A stretch of 61,103 bases of DNA from Marinobacterium sedimentorum (GTDB lineage: Bacteria > Pseudomonadota > Gammaproteobacteria > Pseudomonadales > Balneatricaceae), in NCBI RefSeq assembly GCF_024267675.1, contig NZ_JALDYX010000030.1, positions 1 to 61,103 of the forward strand, given 5' to 3'. Every line of letters starts with the position of its first letter. Positions within the stretch are counted from its first letter, which is position 1. Of this stretch, positions 1 to 11,600 are shown in pieces. A program made the translations under genes and the position numbers. Below the pieces are notes generated by a model. That model saw only the letters and a program-made list of their open reading frames with translations. It did not search any database and was not told the origin of the DNA.

Positions 1-15
1 AGCATTTATTCAACG

Positions 16-47
16 AAAACGCCTCGACCATTGGTCGGGGCGTTTTT
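16..47 (+). terminator. Intrinsic terminator of a gene left of the window
   Basis: A 12-bp stem (AACGCCTCGACC pairing with GGTCGGGGCGTT, one G-U pair) with a 3-nt loop is followed by five T. It lies at the window edge and would end a forward transcript entering from the left. In Pseudomonas dapB precedes carA, but that gene is not visible here. Confidence 0.8.
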
Positions 48-61
48 GTATGTGGGATTTG

Positions 62-95
62 AAAATTCGCGGTAAGAGCAGCTGGTCTTATCCGC
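62..95 (-). terminator. Probable terminator of the lipoprotein gene
   Basis: Read on the reverse strand, GCGGATAAGA pairs with TCTTACCGC (one bulge) across an 8-nt loop and is followed by GAATTTTC. It lies 35 bases past the stop codon of the reverse-strand lipoprotein gene. The T-run is short, so termination may be weak. Confidence 0.5.
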
Positions 96-130
96 TCAGA
101 GAACCGTGCGCGGTATATGCCTGCTGTGCT

Positions 131-742
131 TTAGCGGCTGGGCCAGGTCCTATGGTCGCGGTTGCTGCCTTCGGAGCGATTTATCCAGTATTGAATCTTG
201 AACGGGTTGCCGAGGCTGGCTGCCGGAGGAGATTCTGAATTGCGACTGAGCTGGAAGCGGCCATCACAGCCCAGGGTTTCACCTGTGGGGGTTACCGATA
301 TTCGGCCGGCACCGACACTGCGTGCGGAGTCCAGTTTGCCCGATATCCTGAGCTGAGGTTCATTGTTGAAGATGCCCACACCACCGTAGATCCAGGTATC
401 TCCAGTCACCGGCATCCGGTGACTGAATTCGCCACTGGCATTGAGCGTCGTGCTGAAGTTGAACGTTGGTTCTCTTCCCAGCGAGCCTTCAAGCGTCCCA
501 TTCGCAACCTTTAGGCTGATCAGATCCTGATAGCGGGCGCAGTCGATTTCAACCGGGCCTGCGAGTGCACCATAGGCCACCTTGTGAGAGTACGCATTAC
601 GAGCCAGCCCCTGCCAGTGACCGTTCAACGTCATCTGATTGAGTTGGCCCGGTGCAGGCGGCTCATACCAGTAGCTGGGGGATGCGCAGCCGGTTAGAAA
701 AACGGCGGTGACTATCAATTGAGTCGCGTGCAACGGTTTCAT
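131..742 (-). CDS. Putative lipoprotein of unknown function
   Basis: 203 residues. The N-terminus is a short hydrophobic signal ending in a lipobox (VFLTGC) with Cys19 as the predicted lipidation site, so the product should be anchored to a membrane facing the periplasm. An AGGAG ribosome-binding site lies 7 bases before the ATG. The mature part is small and polar, with no family I recognise. It is transcribed away from carA and appears to stand alone, with a candidate terminator just past its stop. The lipoprotein assignment rests on the lipobox; no function can be inferred. Confidence 0.8.
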   Translation of the reverse strand: MKPLHATQLIVTAVFLTGCASPSYWYEPPAPGQLNQMTLNGHWQGLARNAYSHKVAYGALAGPVEIDCARYQDLISLKVANGTLEGSLGREPTFNFSTTLNASGEFSHRMPVTGDTWIYGGVGIFNNEPQLRISGKLDSARSVGAGRISVTPTGETLGCDGRFQLSRNSESPPAASLGNPFKIQYWINRSEGSNRDHRTWPSR

Positions 743-966
743 CGGGTGCTCCTGCAGCCGGGGTCTTACTGGTGAGACTCTGCCCGGAGTACTCGGTTCA
801 CTAGTGTATCCCCGGTCTATCGGGCAATTGAGTTATGCCGCTCAGGCTCATAGACAGTTTTTCTAAGTTGCTGTTTTCAATATATTGCTGTGTGGGTGGA
901 AGGACGGTATCCGGGTTTTGCGGACTCTAGGTTCGGCTGCTCCTTTCAGGAAGACGGCGTTGCGCG
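743..966. other. Intergenic region, divergent from carA
   Basis: About 225 bases between the divergent lipoprotein gene and the carA promoter. I see no open reading frame with coding character, no RNA gene and no clear operator. It should hold the promoter of the lipoprotein gene, but no convincing -35/-10 pair stands out. Confidence 0.5.
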
Positions 967-995
967 TGGACACTTGGTCGCCAATCGACTAGAAT
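967..995 (+). promoter_or_regulatory. Predicted sigma-70 promoter of carAB
   Basis: TGGACA (967-972) and TAGAAT (990-995) are separated by 17 bases; each matches five of six consensus bases. Transcription would start near 1002, giving a leader of about 135 bases before the carA TTG. The leader contains the terminator-like hairpin at 1047-1080. Confidence 0.7.
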
Positions 996-1046
996 ACCGC
1001 CGGTTTGCCTGCCCGCAGGGGGTGGCTAAGCCCCAAATTCTATAGA

Positions 1047-1080
1047 GCGAGGTAAAGTTTCGGTTTTACCTCGCTTTTTT
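1047..1080 (+). terminator. Terminator-like hairpin in the carA leader (candidate attenuator)
   Basis: GCGAGGTAAA pairs perfectly with TTTACCTCGC around an 8-nt loop, directly followed by six T. It lies between the predicted carAB promoter and the carA start codon, so it would end transcription before the operon unless relieved. A smaller GC-rich hairpin (about 1019-1034) precedes it. It is not explained by an upstream gene on this strand. Confidence 0.7.
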
Positions 1081-1137
1081 GCACCTGTTCATTTTTGTAT
1101 CGGCTTGTTTGTAACGCATCACGCGGGGGAGGTTCAC

Positions 1138-2277
1138 TTGACGAGACCAGCCATTTTGGCCCTTGAAGACGGTAGTATTTTCAGGGGGGTGGCAATTGGT
1201 GCCGACGGACAATCCAGCGGGGAAGTTGTTTTTAACACCTCCATGACCGGATATCAGGAAATCCTGACAGATCCGTCCTATTGCCGTCAGATCGTAACCC
1301 TGACATACCCGCACATCGGAAACGTAGGTACCAACGCCGAAGACGAAGAGTCTGACAAGACCTGGGTCTCCGGTCTCGTCATTCGCGATTTGCCTTTGCT
1401 GGCGAGCAACTTTCGCAGTGAACAGTCGCTGGATACCTATCTGAAAGCCAAAAATATTCTTGGCATCGCTGATATCGATACCCGTCGTCTGACCCGCATT
1501 CTGCGGGAAAAAGGCGCGCAGAATGGCTGCATCATGGCCGGTGATTCGGTTGATGAGGCTGTTGCACTGGCTGAAGCCAAGGCGTTTCCGGGCCTCAAGG
1601 GCATGGACCTGGCCAAGGTGGTTTCTACCACTGAGTCGTACAGCTGGAATTCCTCAACCTGGACGCTGGGTGTGGGCCATGTCGACAAGGATCCGTCCGA
1701 GCAGCCATTCCATGTTGTCGCCTACGACTACGGTGTGAAGCGCAATATCCTGCGCATGCTGGTTGAGCGCGGTTGCCGTTTGACGGTTGTACCGGCTCAG
1801 ACCCCCGCCGCGGAAGTATTGGCGCTGAATCCGGATGGCGTTTTCCTGTCCAACGGTCCGGGTGACCCGGAGCCCTGTGATTACGCAATTCAGGCGATCA
1901 AGGATATCTTCGAGACAGATTTGCCGGTTTTCGGCATCTGCCTGGGGCATCAGCTGCTCGCGCTGGCCTGCGGCGCCAAAACGATGAAAATGAAATTTGG
2001 CCACCACGGCGCCAACCATCCGGTACAGGATCTGGACTCGTCCCGCGTGATGATCACCAGCCAGAACCATGGTTTTGCGGTGGATGAAAGTACGCTGCCG
2101 TCCAATGTCAGGGCGATTCAGAAGTCGCTGTTTGACGGGTCTTTGCAGGGTATTGAACTGACTGACCGTCCGGCCTTCAGCTTCCAGGGACACCCTGAAG
2201 CCAGCCCGGGACCGCAGGACGTGGCGCCGCTGTTCGATCGCTTTATCGAGCAGATGAAGGCCCGCAAGGACGCCTGA
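1138..2277 (+). CDS. carA: Carbamoyl-phosphate synthase, small (glutaminase) subunit
   Basis: CarA hydrolyses glutamine and passes ammonia to CarB to make carbamoyl phosphate for pyrimidines and arginine. The 379-residue product begins at a TTG, chosen because GGGGGAGG lies 5 bases upstream and because family members start at this point; an ATG 33 bases upstream would add a non-conserved tail. The class I amidotransferase triad is visible: Cys268 in GICLGHQ, then His352 and Glu354 in FQGHPEASPGP. It is followed 43 bases later by carB with no gene between. Control is likely through the leader terminator at 1047-1080. Confidence 0.97.
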   Translation: MTRPAILALEDGSIFRGVAIGADGQSSGEVVFNTSMTGYQEILTDPSYCRQIVTLTYPHIGNVGTNAEDEESDKTWVSGLVIRDLPLLASNFRSEQSLDTYLKAKNILGIADIDTRRLTRILREKGAQNGCIMAGDSVDEAVALAEAKAFPGLKGMDLAKVVSTTESYSWNSSTWTLGVGHVDKDPSEQPFHVVAYDYGVKRNILRMLVERGCRLTVVPAQTPAAEVLALNPDGVFLSNGPGDPEPCDYAIQAIKDIFETDLPVFGICLGHQLLALACGAKTMKMKFGHHGANHPVQDLDSSRVMITSQNHGFAVDESTLPSNVRAIQKSLFDGSLQGIELTDRPAFSFQGHPEASPGPQDVAPLFDRFIEQMKARKDA

Positions 2278-2320
2278 GCAACACGCAGTTACAGCTAACA
2301 GATTTGACTGGTTTATATCG

Positions 2321-5538
<3,218 letters not shown>

Positions 5539-5542
<4 letters not shown>

Positions 5543-6015
5543 AACGAGTTCCCATGACTGTCGGCGGCGAGCTGGCTCTGCGTGCAGAGCTGGATCGCCT
5601 GAAGTCCAAAGATCGTCCGCGTGTTATCGCGGACATCGCCACTGCGCGTGCGCACGGTGATTTGAAGGAAAATGCCGAGTACCACGCGGCGCGGGAACAG
5701 CAGGGCTTCATCGAAGGCCGGATTCAGGAACTTGAGTCCAAGCTGTCCCAGTGCCAGGTAATCGATGTCACTACGATTCCCCATACCGGCAAGGTGTTCT
5801 TCGGTGCGACTGTACTGATCGCCAACGTCGACAGCGGTGATGAGGTTCGTTATCAGATCGTCGGTGACGACGAGGCCGATATCAAGCTGAGCAAGATTTC
5901 GGTGAACTCACCGATCGCGCGCGCCCTGATTGGCAAGGAAGAAGGCGATATCGCCTGTGTGGCAACCCCAGGCGGTGAAATCGAGTACGAGATCATCGAG
6001 GTGAAGCACATCTGA
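5539..6015 (+). CDS. greA: Transcription elongation factor GreA
   Basis: GreA enters the secondary channel of RNA polymerase and stimulates cleavage of backtracked RNA. 158 residues, as in E. coli. The N-terminal coiled coil carries the acidic tip residues Asp41 and Glu44 (HGDLKENAEYHAA), and the C-terminal FKBP-like domain contains GDDEADIK and VNSPIARALIGKEEGD. The ATG overlaps the carB stop by four bases. A strong bidirectional terminator follows at once. Confidence 0.97.
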
Positions 6016-6025
6016 TTGTGCTGTT

Positions 6026-6061
6026 ACATAAAAAAACCGCCTGTCGGCGGTTTTTTTATGT
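6026..6061. terminator. Bidirectional terminator between greA and yhbY
   Basis: A perfect 16-bp inverted repeat (arms containing ACCGCC and GGCGGT with seven-base A and T tracts) surrounds a TGTC loop. The A and T tracts make it work in both directions, ending the forward car-greA transcript and the reverse yhbY transcript. Confidence 0.92.
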
Positions 6062-6072
6062 GCTGCGAAGAC

Positions 6073-6375
6073 TTAGCGCAACAGGTTGGACAGCTTGGGA
6101 TTGGGCTCCAGCGCCTTGCGGTAGATCAGGGCGATGTTGCCGATCTCCTGCACGAGTGTGCACTCCACGATGGTGCAGAGCTCCTGGATAATCTGTTTCT
6201 TGATTTCGCGCTCGCCAACCGCAAACTTCACCTTGATCAGTTCGTGGTCGTCCAGGGCGCGGTCGACTTCCAGCTGCAGGTTCTCGGTCAGTCCCTTAGC
6301 GGCAACGGTCACGATCGGGTTTAGTTTGTGGCCGATGGTGCGCAGCTGCTTCTTTTGCTCGGGCGTCAGGCTCAT
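6073..6375 (-). CDS. yhbY: YhbY-type CRM-domain RNA-binding protein
   Basis: 100 residues forming a single CRM domain that binds pre-50S ribosomal particles in E. coli. The start is the ATG giving MSLTPEQKKQLR, which aligns with family N-termini; a longer reading frame upstream is non-conserved. Conserved stretches are LNPIVTVAAKGLTENL and ALDDHELIKVK. It is divergent from rlmE, the usual arrangement in gammaproteobacteria. Confidence 0.93.
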   Translation of the reverse strand: MSLTPEQKKQLRTIGHKLNPIVTVAAKGLTENLQLEVDRALDDHELIKVKFAVGEREIKKQIIQELCTIVECTLVQEIGNIALIYRKALEPNPKLSNLLR

Positions 6376-6512
6376 ACTAGAATACGTTGCCTCGTGATTG
6401 TGTGGGTCGGGCTTGCGTGTTAAAACGGGCCACGATGAAAACAATCAATCATTTTACCTGAGTTGCCCATCGCTGAGTAGCGTTGCAACCATTGATCGGT
6501 CTGGAATTACAA

Positions 6513-7133
6513 GTGGCAAGATCTAAAAGCAGTGGTCAGTGGTTAAAGGAACATTTTGATGACCGCTACGTCAAACAGTCAAAATCCGACGGTCTTCGCT
6601 CCCGCGCCAGCTACAAGCTGAAAGAACTGAACGACAAGGATCGGTTACTGCGCCCGGGCATGACAGTGGTCGATCTGGGCGCGGCGCCCGGCGGCTGGTC
6701 CCAGGTGGCCAGCGAACTGGTGGGGGATCATGGTCGCGTAGTGGCGTCGGACATACTGCCGATGGACTCACTGGCGGGTGTCGAGTTCGTGCAGGGTGAC
6801 TTCACCGATGAGGCCGTACTGGCGCAGATTCTGGCAGCGCTGGGGGATGCGCCGGCAGACCTTGTAATTTCCGATATGGCCCCCAATATGAGTGGTATGT
6901 CCGGAATTGACCAGCCTGCAGGAATGTATCTGGTTGAACTGGCGCTGGATATGGTGCGCCAGGTGCTTAAACCAGGCGGCTCCTTTCTGGTCAAAGTATT
7001 TCAGGGAGAGGGATTCGATGCCTATCTCGCGGATGTGCGGCAGAGCTTTACCAAGGTAGTGACCCGCAAGCCCGATGCATCGCGCGCGCGCTCCCGCGAG
7101 GTCTACCTGCTCGGCACAGGCTTCAAGGGCTAA
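6513..7133 (+). CDS. rlmE: 23S rRNA (uridine-2'-O-)-methyltransferase RlmE (FtsJ)
   Basis: RlmE methylates U2552 of 23S rRNA in the 50S subunit using S-adenosylmethionine. The GTG start giving VARSKSSGQWLKEHF matches Pseudomonas homologues; a TTG at 6483 would add ten unconserved residues. With this start the product has 206 residues. The motif VVDLGAAPGGWSQ binds the cofactor, and the catalytic tetrad Lys35-Asp121-Lys161-Glu196 is intact. The gene lies upstream of ftsH, as in E. coli. Confidence 0.95.
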   Translation: MARSKSSGQWLKEHFDDRYVKQSKSDGLRSRASYKLKELNDKDRLLRPGMTVVDLGAAPGGWSQVASELVGDHGRVVASDILPMDSLAGVEFVQGDFTDEAVLAQILAALGDAPADLVISDMAPNMSGMSGIDQPAGMYLVELALDMVRQVLKPGGSFLVKVFQGEGFDAYLADVRQSFTKVVTRKPDASRARSREVYLLGTGFKG

Positions 7134-7262
7134 ACAGTCCGTAGTACCGCGCCGGCCTGGCTGTCATGGCACAGGGTGGTGAGTGAAGTAGTCAGGCCAG
7201 TTAAACTGGTGTACTTTTGAAGCGCGAATTTTCGTGCTTGAGCGTCAATTGAGGGTAGTCCT

Positions 7263-9263
7263 TTGAACGATATGGCAAAGAATCTGGTCCTCTGGCTGGT
7301 TATTGCTGCGGTCTTGCTGACCGTTTTCAATAACTTCAATGCCGAGGGAGATTCCCGCAGACTTACATATTCCGACTTCGTGGCGGAAGTCCAGGCTGAC
7401 CGCGTGTCCAAGGTTGTCATAGATGGTTATACCATCCAGGGACAGCGGCAGAACGGGGAGCGGTTCGAGACTATTCGTCCTGCGCTGCAGGATCCCAAGC
7501 TGGTCGACGACCTGCTGCTGCACAAGGTCGTCATCGAAGGCAAGCAGCCTGAGCAGCAGAGCATCTGGACCCAGTTACTGGTGGCGTCATTCCCGATACT
7601 GGTGATCATTGCCGTATTCATGTTCTTTATGCGCCAGATGCAGGGCGGTGGCGGTGGCAAGGGGCCAATGTCCTTTGGCAAGTCGAAAGCCCGCATGATG
7701 AGCGAAGACCAGATCAAGACCACCTTTGACGATGTCGCCGGTGTGGAAGAGGCCAAGGAAGACGTTAAGGAACTGGTCGAATACCTGCGCGACCCCGGCA
7801 GATTCCAGCGGCTCGGTGGCCATATACCGCGCGGTGTACTGATGTCAGGTAACCCCGGTACAGGTAAGACACTGCTGGCCAAGGCGATCGCCGGCGAGGC
7901 GAAGGTGCCTTTCTACAGTATTTCCGGTTCGGACTTTGTCGAAATGTTTGTCGGTGTGGGTGCGTCCCGCGTCCGTGACATGTTCGATCAGGCCAAAAAG
8001 AGTGCGCCCTGCATTATCTTTATCGACGAAATCGATGCTGTTGGTCGTCACCGTGGAGTTGGCATGGGCGGCGGCAATGACGAGCGCGAGCAGACACTGA
8101 ACCAGCTGCTGGTTGAGATGGACGGCTTCGAAGGCACCGAGGGTGTCATAGTGATCGCCGCCACCAACAGGCCTGACGTGCTCGACCCTGCCCTGTTGCG
8201 TCCCGGCCGTTTCGACCGCCAGGTGCATGTCGGCCTGCCGGATATCCGTGGTCGCGAGCAGATTCTCAAGGTACACATGCGCAAGGTACCGCTGGCTGAC
8301 GACGTCAAGCCTGCGCTGATTGCCCGTGGCACGCCCGGCTTTTCCGGTGCGGATCTGGCCAACCTGGTGAACGAGGCCGCGCTCTTTGCTGCCCGTGACA
8401 GCCGTCGTACCGTTGGCATGCTGCAGTTTGAAAAGGCCAAGGACAAGATCATGATGGGTGCCGAGCGCAAGTCCATGGTCATGTCTTATAAGGAACGTCT
8501 GAATACCGCCTACCATGAAGCCGGTCACGCCATCGTCGGGCGCCTGATGCCCGAGCACGATCCGGTGTACAAGGTGTCCATTATTCCCCGTGGCCGGGCG
8601 TTGGGTGTGACCATGTTCCTGCCTGAGGAAGATCGTTACAGTCATAGCCGTCGTACACTCATTTCCAACATCTGCTCGCTCTATGGCGGCCGTATAGCGG
8701 AAGAGATGACTCTGGGCAAGGATGGCGTCACCACCGGCGCGTCCAATGACATTCAGCGTGCCACCAGTCTGGCGCGCAACATGGTTACCAAGTGGGGTCT
8801 GAGCGAAGAGCTGGGGCCGCTGCTGTATGACGATGAAGACGGCGACCCCTTCACCCGCGGTTATGGTGCACCTGCCAAGCAGACGTCGGAAGAAACCCAG
8901 CGTAAAATCGACTCGGTGGTGCGTACCATCATTGATGATTGTTATGTCCAGGCGCACCAGTTGCTGGAACAGAATCGCGATATTCTTGAAGCCATGGCGC
9001 ACGCACTGATCAAGTACGAAACCATCGATTCAGGTCAGCTGGATGAGCTGATGGCGCGTCAACCGGTGACGCCGCCGGATGACTGGGTCGAAACCGACAG
9101 CAGCGCTCAGGCGACTGAAAGTGCGGATGCGGAGGATACGCCTGCGAACGAAGCGCAGTCAGACGAGCGCGACGAAAAGCCGAGCGTCGATGCCGGGAAG
9201 GACGAGACACCCCCTGCGGAAGACCCGGATATGCCGGAGTCAACGGATCGAAAGTTGCACTGA
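7263..9263 (+). CDS. ftsH: Membrane AAA+ zinc metalloprotease FtsH
   Basis: FtsH degrades misfolded and regulatory proteins at the inner membrane. 666 residues: transmembrane helices at about 5-24 and 104-123 flank a periplasmic domain; the AAA+ module has Walker A at 196-203 and Walker B IIFIDEID; the zinc site is HEAGH (418-422); the tail is acidic and disordered. The TTG start is favoured because GAGGG lies 7 bases upstream; the ATG three codons later would be too far. Walker A reads GNPGTGKT, not the near-universal GPPGTGKT. A terminator follows before folP. Confidence 0.97.
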   Translation: MNDMAKNLVLWLVIAAVLLTVFNNFNAEGDSRRLTYSDFVAEVQADRVSKVVIDGYTIQGQRQNGERFETIRPALQDPKLVDDLLLHKVVIEGKQPEQQSIWTQLLVASFPILVIIAVFMFFMRQMQGGGGGKGPMSFGKSKARMMSEDQIKTTFDDVAGVEEAKEDVKELVEYLRDPGRFQRLGGHIPRGVLMSGNPGTGKTLLAKAIAGEAKVPFYSISGSDFVEMFVGVGASRVRDMFDQAKKSAPCIIFIDEIDAVGRHRGVGMGGGNDEREQTLNQLLVEMDGFEGTEGVIVIAATNRPDVLDPALLRPGRFDRQVHVGLPDIRGREQILKVHMRKVPLADDVKPALIARGTPGFSGADLANLVNEAALFAARDSRRTVGMLQFEKAKDKIMMGAERKSMVMSYKERLNTAYHEAGHAIVGRLMPEHDPVYKVSIIPRGRALGVTMFLPEEDRYSHSRRTLISNICSLYGGRIAEEMTLGKDGVTTGASNDIQRATSLARNMVTKWGLSEELGPLLYDDEDGDPFTRGYGAPAKQTSEETQRKIDSVVRTIIDDCYVQAHQLLEQNRDILEAMAHALIKYETIDSGQLDELMARQPVTPPDDWVETDSSAQATESADAEDTPANEAQSDERDEKPSVDAGKDETPPAEDPDMPESTDRKLH

Positions 9264-9287
9264 GATAACCGACACTGATTAGTATCG

Positions 9288-9319
9288 AAAAAGGCTGGCC
9301 CTATAGGGTTGGCCTTTTT
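9288..9319 (+). terminator. Terminator between ftsH and folP
   Basis: AAAAAGGCTGGCCC pairs with GGGTTGGCCTTTTT around a TATA loop; three G-U pairs lie mid-stem and the 3' arm ends in five T. It starts 25 bases after the ftsH stop and ends 11 bases before folP. Confidence 0.8.
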
Positions 9320-9330
9320 GTTTTGGAGAC

Positions 9331-10209
9331 ATGGCTGTGAGTAACATTAAACTAAAATGTGGCAGGCGTGAGCTAGATCTGTCCCGGGTTCAGGTCATGG
9401 GTATCCTGAATGTGACCCCTGACTCCTTTTCGGACGGTAACAGCCTGTACAAGGCCGGCCAGCCTGCCGGCGATAAAGTGCTGGGTCGCGCAGCCCGAAT
9501 GGTGGCGGAGGGCGCAACGATCATTGATCTGGGGGGCGAGTCAACCCGTCCTGGGGCTGCGCCTGTCAGTGTGCAGCAGGAGCTCGACCGGGTGCTGCCG
9601 GCGCTGGAGCTGATTCAGCGCGAGCTTGATGTGATTGTCTCGATTGATTCCAGTACAGCCGAGGTATTCATCGAAGCTGAAAAACTGGGGGCGGGCATGC
9701 TCAATGACGTGCGTGCGCTCGGCCGTGATGGTGCTCTGGTCGCTGCAGCAGCAACCGGGCTGCCTGTCTGTCTGATGCACATGCAGGGCAATACGCCGGC
9801 GGACATGCAGCTGGCGCCGCACTACGAGGATATCATAGCCGAGGTTGGCGACTTTCTGCGTCAGCGGGTGCTGGCCTGCGAGCGGGCGGGAATCAGTCGT
9901 GATCGCCTGTTACTGGATCCGGGTTTTGGCTTTGGCAAGACGCTGGAGCACAACCTGCGCCTGCTGAACCAAATGCAGCGCCTGCAACAGCTCGAGCTGC
10001 CGCTGCTGGTTGGCACCTCGCGCAAGAGCATGATTGGCCAGGCGCTTGAGCGTCCGGTAGATCAGCGCCTGGCGGGCAGTCTGGCAACGGCGGTGATGGC
10101 GGTGCAAAAGGGTGCGAAAATTATCCGTGTACATGATGTGGCGGCAACGGTAGATGCGGTACGCATGACCGAGGCTGTGATGATGGAATCAAAGGGAGAA
10201 CAGGCGTGA
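9331..10209 (+). CDS. folP: Dihydropteroate synthase
   Basis: FolP condenses p-aminobenzoate with dihydropterin pyrophosphate in folate synthesis and is the sulfonamide target. 292 residues, TIM-barrel. Signatures are MGILNVTPDSFSDGN (23-37), DLGGESTRPGA, GAGMLNDVRAL and the C-terminal region with RVHDVAAT. GGAG lies only 2 bases from the ATG but 8 from an in-frame GTG at 9337, so translation may begin two codons later. It overlaps glmM by four bases (GTGA), as in the E. coli folP-glmM pair. Confidence 0.96.
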   Translation: MAVSNIKLKCGRRELDLSRVQVMGILNVTPDSFSDGNSLYKAGQPAGDKVLGRAARMVAEGATIIDLGGESTRPGAAPVSVQQELDRVLPALELIQRELDVIVSIDSSTAEVFIEAEKLGAGMLNDVRALGRDGALVAAAATGLPVCLMHMQGNTPADMQLAPHYEDIIAEVGDFLRQRVLACERAGISRDRLLLDPGFGFGKTLEHNLRLLNQMQRLQQLELPLLVGTSRKSMIGQALERPVDQRLAGSLATAVMAVQKGAKIIRVHDVAATVDAVRMTEAVMMESKGEQA

Positions 10210-11555
10210 CGAAACGTTATTTTGGCACGGACGGCATACGCGGCAAGGTGGGACAGCATCCGATTACACCGGATTTTGTGCTCAAGCTGGGCTGGGCTGC
10301 GGGCAAGGTGTTTGCGCGCTCCGGGCAAAGCCGCATCCTGATCGGCAAGGACACCCGCATTTCGGGCTACATGTTTGAATCTGCACTGGAGGCGGGGCTG
10401 TCCGCCGCCGGTGTGGATGTGTTGCTGACCGGTCCGATGCCGACTCCGGCCATTGCCTACCTGACCAAGACCTTTCGTGCCGATGCGGGCATTGTGATCA
10501 GCGCCTCGCATAATCCGTTCTACGATAATGGCATCAAGTTTTTCTCGGCATTGGGTACCAAGCTGCCGGATGAGGTCGAACAGGCGATCGAGGCGCAGAT
10601 GGATATCGCCATGTCCACGGTGGAGTCCCATGAGCTGGGCAAGGCCCGTCGTATCGACGATGCCGCCGGGCGCTACATCGAATTCTGCAAGGGCACGGTC
10701 AGCGGTGCTTTGAGCCTGAAAGGCCTTCGTATTGTGCTCGACTGCGCCAATGGCGCGACCTACCACGTAGCCCCCCAGGTGTTCGAGGAGCTCGGTGCGC
10801 GGGTGATTCGCATGGCGGCCTCGCCCGACGGGATCAATATCAATGCCGAATGTGGCGCCACTGCGCCTGCGACATTGCAGCAGCGGGTGTTGGCAGAAAA
10901 GGCGGACCTAGGCATAGCGCTGGATGGTGATGGCGACCGGGTGATTCTGGTGGATGCCGCCGGCGAGGTGGTGGATGGTGATGAAATCCTGTTCATCATC
11001 GCGCGCCAGATGCAGCTGCACGGGCGACTGACCGGCGGTGTTGTCGGCACCCTGATGAGCAATTACGGGCTTGAACTGGCGCTGCAGCGCGCCGAGATTC
11101 CGTTTGTGCGGACCCGGGTTGGCGACCGTTATGTGCTGGAAGAGCTTGATCGCAGGGACTGGTTCCTGGGGGCCGAGAATTCCGGTCATGTGGTGTGCCG
11201 TCATCTGACCAGCACCGGCGATGGCATCGTTGCCGGGCTGCAGGTGCTCAAGGCAATGGTGGAAAGCGGCGATACCCTGGCGCAGCTGCGACAGGGAATG
11301 ACCAAGCTGCCGCAGGAAATGATCAATGTGCGGATCGCCAAAAAGGTGGATATTAGCTCGGTGGCCGAGATCGACCAGGCGGTGGCCCGGGCTGAGGCAC
11401 GGCTGGGGAATTCCGGACGCGTACTGTTGCGCCCGTCGGGTACGGAACCTGTCGTGCGAGTCATGATCGAGGGCGAGGACGGGCAGCTTGTTGCAGAGCT
11501 GTGCCGAGAGCTTGCCGATGATGTTGAAAAAGCATTGCAAGCGCTTGTATCTTAA
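10206..11555 (+). CDS. glmM: Phosphoglucosamine mutase
   Basis: GlmM converts glucosamine-6-phosphate to glucosamine-1-phosphate for UDP-GlcNAc, feeding peptidoglycan and lipopolysaccharide. 449 residues with a GTG start overlapping the folP stop. The active-site phosphoserine is Ser101 (ISASHNPFYDNGIK), the metal loop is DGDGDR, the sugar-binding loop is GAENSGH, and the phosphate-binding site near the C-terminus is RPSGTEPVVRVM. Confidence 0.97.
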   Translation: MTKRYFGTDGIRGKVGQHPITPDFVLKLGWAAGKVFARSGQSRILIGKDTRISGYMFESALEAGLSAAGVDVLLTGPMPTPAIAYLTKTFRADAGIVISASHNPFYDNGIKFFSALGTKLPDEVEQAIEAQMDIAMSTVESHELGKARRIDDAAGRYIEFCKGTVSGALSLKGLRIVLDCANGATYHVAPQVFEELGARVIRMAASPDGININAECGATAPATLQQRVLAEKADLGIALDGDGDRVILVDAAGEVVDGDEILFIIARQMQLHGRLTGGVVGTLMSNYGLELALQRAEIPFVRTRVGDRYVLEELDRRDWFLGAENSGHVVCRHLTSTGDGIVAGLQVLKAMVESGDTLAQLRQGMTKLPQEMINVRIAKKVDISSVAEIDQAVARAEARLGNSGRVLLRPSGTEPVVRVMIEGEDGQLVAELCRELADDVEKALQALVS

Positions 11556-11600
11556 GGTCGGCTCAGTTAATATTTGCGCCTCTTTCGAGAGGGGACACCG

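Noticed and set aside
50..238. Short forward frame and a GGTC/GCTGCC pattern suggesting 4.5S (SRP) RNA near 140-180
   Set aside because: The conserved SRP apical loop could not be matched on either strand, and the region overlaps the lipoprotein 3' end.
1022..1045. GTG-initiated seven-codon frame before the car leader terminator, as a leader peptide
   Set aside because: No ribosome-binding site at usable spacing and no run of arginine or pyrimidine-sensing codons.
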